Origin: Paramoeba atlantica
Lineage: Eukaryota > Discosea
Direction: 5' to 3'
Assembly: GCA_977017575.1 (NCBI GenBank)
Contig: CDRNVI010000148.1
Location: 283,041 to 347,040 of the forward strand
DNA length: 64,000 nt
In this document: piece after piece, positions 57,844 through 64,000 of the stretch
How positions within the stretch are numbered: the stretch's first letter is position 1
How the letters are laid out: each line of letters begins with the position of its first letter
Made by a program: the position numbers and the translations under genes
Notes under the pieces: generated by a model
What the model saw: only the letters and a program-made list of their open reading frames with translations
Databases searched by the model: none
What the model was told of the DNA's origin: nothing

Positions 57844-60800
57844 ATGCAGTCAAATTCCGTCACAATGCTAGATTGGAGTCCTCGAGGCGACAAAAAGGGG
57901 GAGGATCAAAAACCTCCGCAAACTACAAGAACTCTCTCCACCAGCCAAACGGACTGGACAAAACCAAGTGCGCCAGCAACGGGTCGAAAACGGTCTTCAT
58001 TAAGTTTAGAAGGTGAACCATTATCTCACAGAACTCGAAATTATATGTTTTGTGTTCGAAGTGCCGCCACTTATCTTGTTAGGTTTGTTTTTTTTTCTCT
58101 CTTACCCATTTATTCAAAAGAAGATGACTAAGAACAAATAGATTTGGACTCTCACGAGCTTTACTTCTTGAAAAAGATGATGGTGTCCTCTTCGAACTCC
58201 TGGCTCCTTTAATAGCATCTGATGACGAAACTCAAGTGGGACTCTCTTCGATGACAGATGTCTTTGATTTTCTCGGTTCCCCTCTCTTTTTCTTCTTTTC
58301 TTTCTTTCTTTTTTGAAGACTTATTTCTCCATAGATAGCCTCACACCAACTCCTTTCGGTTTTTCAGCACTTGTCACGTCGCGTCTTCAGGTTGAACCTC
58401 AAAAACAAAATTGAAAACTTTTCTGTCCAATCACTGACTCTCCTCTTTTTTTGTCCAAAATAGCAAGCTACCTCCAGCCTTACTTTGAGACTTGACAAAG
58501 CTTTTCTTCGGGTTTACTATTTCACTTGAAAAAAAAAAAAGACAAATTGAATCACAAAATACTATTCTTTATTTCTAAAGAACGTTCTTGTTTTCAGGGT
58601 TTGGGGGGAGTCTCTGTTGCCGGTTCAACTCCTCCACCTGTTGGTTTCTCCCGTGAAGATTGGGTCTTAACAAATGGATTGTTTCTGATTAATTTTATTG
58701 GTAAAATATATCGAGGTAACTTCATTTCTTTTTGAACATATTTTTTTTTGAAATTGTCTGAATTCAAGTGTTCCTAGTTGTGGAATTAAATTGTACCATA
58801 AAAAACTGCCCTGAAATGGACGTATCTGATGATATTTTTTATAAATGGAAGGATGAATCATTTGGGACACATGTGAGTTTTTGTTATCTCCAGCTATGAA
58901 ATTTTCTTTTTGTTTTCTTCTTTCTTATATTTTTTTTCTAGGAAGGGCTTATTGTGTCAGCATCAGAATATATTCGAAATTTATTTCGATGGTTTGAAGG
59001 AAAGCTTGCTCGCCCAATTATTTCAAAGGGATTATTACAAAATAAGGTTATTCCCTCTTTTATTCTCATTCCTCTTTCTCCCTCTTTCTCCCCTCTCAAC
59101 TGTTTTCTGGTAGTCAAATTATGTGGACTATCACAATGCTTCTGAAGGATTATCCTGCTCGATTTTCAAGAAGTTACTCCGAATTCTTGCACACATACAG
59201 TTCAAACATCTTTCTGAAGAGAAACTTAGGACAACTATTCCACCAGGCAGGTAAGAATTCTCTATTTTTATCGAATTTCATTTTCTGAACCTCTCAGAAA
59301 ATTTTTACAGGACTTATCAATCTGACGATCTCAAACGAAATCCAAGCATGGCTATTCGAGGGAACCCACTTAAAGATGTTTGTTTTCGTTTACAAGGATG
59401 TCTCTTTTAATTAACTAATTGTTATGAGTTACAGTTTGAAAAGAAAGAAAGTTTTGACGATGCTCTGAGGAACGTCCAAAAAGAGCCAAAAACGAGTCGA
59501 AAGAAAACTCGATCTGGGAATATTCCTCTCCCTCTCTTTGAACTCACTGAATATCTCAGCTCAGAGGTCCTTTTTTATTACTTATTATTTTGAGCTCATT
59601 TTGAGTTTAGCTCTTGATTTCAGGAAATGAAATTATCGTTGAAGATCGACGTCCGAAAATATCAAAGACAAGCAAATCGATTGTTAAAACAATATCAAAA
59701 AAATGAGTTCCCTGATTTGGTTGGCGTTAAACCTGGTTCTTCCATTTTCATTGTTTTACTTTCCTTCAACTTTTCGTTCTAAAATCTACATTTTTTTTGT
59801 AGCTGTAATTCTGTCAGCAATCGCGCTCTTTTTATCTCAAATGAACGATCCTCTAATTCCTTCAGAATATCACGAGGTTTACTTCTTCTTGTTCCTTCGA
59901 CAAATCTCTTAAAAGCTTCTTTTTTTTCCTTGCTTTTTTTTTTCCTTTTGCTTAAACAGTAGAATAGTGCCTGTCAGTGACGTTAACACTCGCCACAAGA
60001 GATATTCGTATGACATGTTTGAAACGAACAATCGGTTTAATCGAGGGAAAGAGTAAAGAAATTTTAATCTTTACATTTAACTTCTTCCACTTCCTTTCCA
60101 AGGTTTGATTCTCCTTTTCCTCTCTCATGTATTTTTAAACAATAATCAAATCTTTGGTTCGCAGATTCTTGATATATATGATATTTCGACCTTTTTCGGA
60201 CCTCGAATTCTTCGTCCAGCCGAAAAAAACCCTTTTCTTGCCCCAAAGGTTAAGACTTTTCATTTTCAAAATTATTAGTCTAAAAAACAAATAAATTGAT
60301 TTTCTTTATTCAAAGGGATACGAAGGCCCAAAATTGACAGAGACTCTTGCAACAGCCCTTGTGTCATTAATCCTATCTGACTTCCATTTTTTCTTTCCCC
60401 CTCCTGTTGTCAAAGGTTCTTTATTTATTTTTTCAATGTCTCTCTCCTTGTTTAAGTAACCCCTTTTTTTCTTCCTCCCTCCAGTTCTGACCCAAAAGTC
60501 AAAAAACCTTGCACAAGCAAGACTGCCATCATATGGTGCTGTAAATTACAAACGGGAAAAAGGATCTCGAGATTTGTTGAATCTTGATTCTGACGAAGAC
60601 GTTTCTCGTGTAAGACCAAAATTAGATCGAACACCCAAAGTTTCTGCAATGAGAACTGAAAGTGCTCCTTTGTCGTCTCAGGTTTGGAGGAATTAGTGAA
60701 GCCTTTTTTTTATTTTTTCTTTCTAATGTAGAATTTTTTCAGGCGGAGACAAAACCGAAACTTACCCGATCTTCTCTTCGGTTTTCTTTCTTTTTATTTG

Positions 60801-61921
60801 TCATATTCTTTTCCTCTCTTTCCTAATTCCTTTTGTACTCAGATCTGAAGCCAATAGAAAGTTTGAAAGTTCAGAGAGGATAGATACGAGTAGTGCAAAA
60901 TCAGGCGGGCGTAAATCAGATCTAACTGAAGACGATCTCATTTCAGAAGAAGAAGATGCATTTGGAACTTTTGTTGTGAAAAAGAGCGAAAAGAAAAAGG
61001 CTCCTCCCCCTGAAGAAAATTTCGGTACATTCGTTATCAACGAAAAACCAACACAAAAAGCCACACAAAAATTGAAAGACCGAGGAGAGAGAACAAGTGG
61101 TTCTGAGAATAGTGGAGATGAACAATTTGGTACTTTTGTGATACATGAAAAGTCCAAAGCAAAAAATAGCGGAGGAGAAAGTCCTTCAAACCCATTTGGA
61201 ACCTTTGTTATCAAATCTGAGGAGAGCGAGGAGGAAGAGAGAAAAGGTGAAGAAGCTTTTGGAACTTTTGTAGTTGATGATTCGGATGCAGCAAGGAGTG
61301 TCGCCGATGAAGTGGTCAGTAGTCTCATCGAGTCAGTCGATCCCAATAGGTTCTTTTTCTAAAACCCACACTTTTCACTTTTTTATTATCTTACCCTTTT
61401 TCTTTATCTTTCCCTCCTTTCTTTTTCATTTTTGGATCGATCCTCACTTTTTTTTTTGGACACACAGCTCATCATCAGAGTTAAAAGTAGGCTACAGAGA
61501 ACCTGACAAATGGGAGAAAAATTTAGTGAGTTTAACAAAAGGAGAATGGGGAGAAGAAATGGAAGATGCTGCCTTTCACAGATATAAAAAATCTCGTCGA
61601 GGAATTGGAGGTTCTTCTTTTTTCTTGTATTTTCTTGTTTTGTGGAATTAAGTTGATGGCCAAAAATAGATATGAAGTGGTCAACAAAAGAGAACTCCAA
61701 AAAAAAGAAGAATGTGGAACACTTACAGCGACAACTTGGAGTTGGAGAGGTTTCTTTGTGTTTTTTCTACTCCTCTCTTTTAAACCAATTTAATTTGATT
61801 ATGATATGTGAAGGTCAATGCAATGTGCTCATTTGCTGCGTCGTTTAAACGAGCAAGTATGTTGGTCGATTTCGAACAATTATCCCATGATTTATCCTCA
61901 CTGAATGAAGAAGATATCTGA
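57844..61921 (+). CDS. RhoGAP-like protein with five FGTFV motifs
   Basis: Many short exons; the first two are 57844-58082 and 58142-58259. The stop is at 61921. The first ~300 residues are not recognised. The region coded at ~59520-60415 looks like a RhoGAP fold: NIPLPLFELTEYL, FLSQMNDPLIPSEYHE (the PLIP segment before helix E), then FLSKILDIYDISTFFGPRIL, matching the NKMTxxNLAxxFGPxLL segment. The GIFRxSG arginine-finger loop is not evident; KLSLKIDVRKYQRQ occupies its place. After it, an acidic disordered region repeats FGTF(V)(V/I) five times (60961, 61021, 61126, 61195, 61258). The C-terminal helix has HDLSSLNEEDI. It should regulate Rho/Rac signalling if active. A split into two genes remains possible. 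Confidence 0.55.
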
Positions 61922-62349
61922 TCACAAACCTATTTTCCTTTGCGACTTCCATCCAACAATCATGTACATCTTTATTTGAACCAATCGACCAATAACTCAA
62001 TCTGAAGTCGGACTTTTTTCCTTGTTGTTTGTATATAAATTATTTTGATAGGACCAAAACCTTTTTTTTAGTCTTATTCTCCAAATTTCCATCTCCTCAG
62101 AGTGTTAAAATTAACCTCCACAAATTCCAACAAGACACTCAGACAGACACAGAGAGAATCCGGTGTCCCTCAGATTGATTTATCACCAATTTTCTTTGAG
62201 GGACACCAATGACCTTTCTCGGAAAGGTCCTCCTCCTTTTTTCATTCCGGCGGGACAGTTTTCTCGTGTGGCGGTTCGTTCGTTGTTCGTTCGTGGTTCG
62301 TTTGGTTCGTTCGAGTTCGTTTTCGTTTGTGTTTCGGTTTAAATTCGCC
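61922..62349. other. Spacer and promoter of the P2X gene
   Basis: This 428-bp spacer has a GTTCGTTCG-type tandem motif (62275-62335) just before the P2X start, in the expected 5' leader. No gene is supported. Confidence 0.45.
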
Positions 62350-64000
62350 ATGGGTTTTTCTCTTGATGATCTTGCTTCTTACCAAACCCCACGTGTTGCC
62401 AAAATTAAGGTTTTGGTTTTGATACAGAGAAAGATTTCTTTTTTTTTTCTCATCCTTTTTTCTTTTTGGGTTTGCAGGATCGCCGTTTGGGCCTTCTCTG
62501 GTATGGTGGATGTTCTCTCGTAATCTTGTACATTGTTGGATATGCTTACTTGTTTGAGAAAGAATATCTTCTTCTTGAACCCCCTCTTGGTGCTGTTCGT
62601 ACTTCTGCAATGTCGCCTCGTGATGTGAATTCGTTTGCCTCTTTTTCATTTTTTTGAGTCCTGAGACTTTCTCTCAAGTTCTTCTTCTTTTTCTTTATCC
62701 TCAATTCTTTTGTTTAACAGATCATATGAAAACCCAACACCAGATCAACTCCCATACTGTCGCGTCCCAGGAAGAGATTCTTTTAATGGCTTCCCCACTT
62801 ACCCTTGTCTCTATTTCGACCAAGATTTAGCCGTTTTTCCCATAGGAGAAGACAGTGTTTGTCTTTTCTTTTTCCCATTATTAATCAATCTTCTTTTTTT
62901 TTTTTTTTTGATTTCATTTCCCTAATAATTTTTTTTTGATAGGCAATTTCTCTGTCAACTCGCCTCACGAATGACACTGTCGAGCTTGAAGGTTGTACGG
63001 CCTTTGATAGTAATTGTCCTTGGACCCCAGTTTGTTTCTCTTGTAACTTCTTGGTTTTATTGCCTTTCAATAGATTGACCTCTCTTAAACTTCAGGTGGA
63101 TGATGAAGCAGATAATTTCATTGCAAACGTTGAAAATTTCACGATCATGATTGAACACAGCTTTACTGCTACAGAAGTTGGTTATACGATGAAGTCTTCG
63201 ACTGATTTATCAGGTACCTATTGCCTTTATTCAAGAGAAAAATGAAATGAAGAAATTTACATTACCTTTTTTTAGGAAGAATTGTCAATCGGAAGGGGAA
63301 AAAAATGGAAACACCCAGTCCCAATCGTGTTGGAGAAAAAGGAGAGACGGATATTATGACTGTTTCTTTACTTTTGGAAGCTGCTGGAATCGATTCTCTT
63401 GATGATGAATCTCTTGCTACTGAAAATAGGAGGTTTTTCAATATTTTTTTTCGAATTCCATTTCCATCTCTTAAGCTTAATTGTTCTCTCCGTTTTCAGC
63501 ATTCGAGATGATGGAATTGTAATCTTGGTTTTTATTACGTACAGCAACACTTTCACCTACAATACGTATAAAACACGTTATGAAATAAGTGCCATCCCAC
63601 AACCAACCAAGTTTAAGGTTAAACTTGATTTTCAAGAACAAATTTCCTCCTTCTCCTCTCTCTGTTCCAGCTGAAGATTTTCATCATCTCTCCAATTTTC
63701 TTTCTGATTTTTTTTGATGGCAGGTGGAGCAACCAATTTACTTGAACGAAGACAGCATTCTTCGGTGGAATCGCCATGGGATCAAATTTATCTTCATTCA
63801 AGCAGGATTACTTGGTATTTAATTCATTATTTGTTTTTTTTAATTCTTTCAAAAGCTCCAGGCTGGTTATTAATTTATTTATTTTTCACTTTGGAACAGG
63901 TGCTTTTGATTTTTCTGTTTTTCTACTCACCTTTATATCTGGAATTGGGTTGGTCGCTGTTTGCTCCGTATTTGTTGATATGTTGGCGGTCTATCTTGTT
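62350..64000 (+). CDS. P2X-type ATP-gated cation channel (partial, 3' end beyond window)
   Basis: Exon 1 (62350-62409) codes MGFSLDDLASYQTPRVAKIK, with the conserved YxTPR/K cytoplasmic motif. Exon 2 from 62478 begins DRRLGLLWYGGCSLVILYIV (TM1), and later exons give the ectodomain: LPYCRVPGRDSF, IGEDSAISLSTRL, NFTIMIEHSF and GIVILVFITYSNTF. Before TM2 stands NRHGIKFIFIQAGLLGAFDF, the usual GIRFxxxxxGxxGKF site, followed by TM2 (FISGIGLVAVCSVFVDML) at the window edge. The family forms trimeric ATP-gated channels; in Dictyostelium they act on the contractile vacuole. The exon 2/3 border is provisional. Basic residues in the usual ATP-binding positions cannot be confirmed here. Confidence 0.82.

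Noticed and set aside
60801-61346. Minus-strand 181-codon Ser-rich frame opposite the FGTFV repeats
   Set aside because: It mirrors the repeated plus-strand exon; the plus frame has regular acidic motifs and splice sites.

Overview
The window is nuclear DNA of an intron-rich, free-living protist. The genes have many short, T-rich GT-AG introns, often 40-120 nt. The products are eukaryotic: 7TM receptors, a P2X channel, ubiquitin and Rho regulators, EGF, ankyrin and dsRNA-binding domains. There are no operons. P2X, class C and Frizzled-like receptors together recall amoebozoans and other Amorphea, but I cannot name the organism. Stop codons behave as in the standard code, apart from two in-frame stops in otherwise coding exons (at 2075 and 46326).

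Layout. 1-16 kb, mostly minus strand: an EGF-repeat secreted protein, a serine carboxypeptidase, a bracketed cluster of unrecognised overlapping frames, an 1,798-residue Cys-rich 7TM receptor, and an 887-residue type II membrane protein. 16-32 kb: a tandem family of Frizzled-like 7TM receptors on the plus strand (four whole genes, two fragments), interleaved with minus-strand copies of a small soluble protein, a Glu/Arg-rich coiled-coil protein ending in a CaaX box, and a RING/B-box protein. 32.4-36.8 kb: a 4.36 kb block between two 411-bp direct repeats. It holds a class C GPCR whose ectodomain resembles a bacterial glycine-betaine (OpuAC) binding protein, plus a decayed transposase-like sequence. 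37-47.6 kb: three copies of a large secreted protein of unknown family, each once paired head-to-head with an ankyrin gene; only the last ankyrin gene remains extended. 48-64 kb: a compact housekeeping block with a DUSP-type ubiquitin protease, a multi-dsRBD protein, a small membrane protein, a mitochondrial-type DEAD-box helicase, a RhoGAP-like protein with five FGTFV motifs, and a P2X receptor that runs off the end.

The first 47 kb is an accessory region of cell-surface and secreted proteins shaped by duplication, inversion and segment insertion. The last 16 kb looks like conserved single-copy genes with very short spacers. The strongest novelty candidate is the binding-protein/EGF/class C receptor fusion at 32549-35770. 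Its ten-exon model keeps phase throughout.

Gene models were built by eye from frame continuity, GT-AG sites and, where available, paralogue comparison. Family assignments come from remembered motifs, not from database searches.
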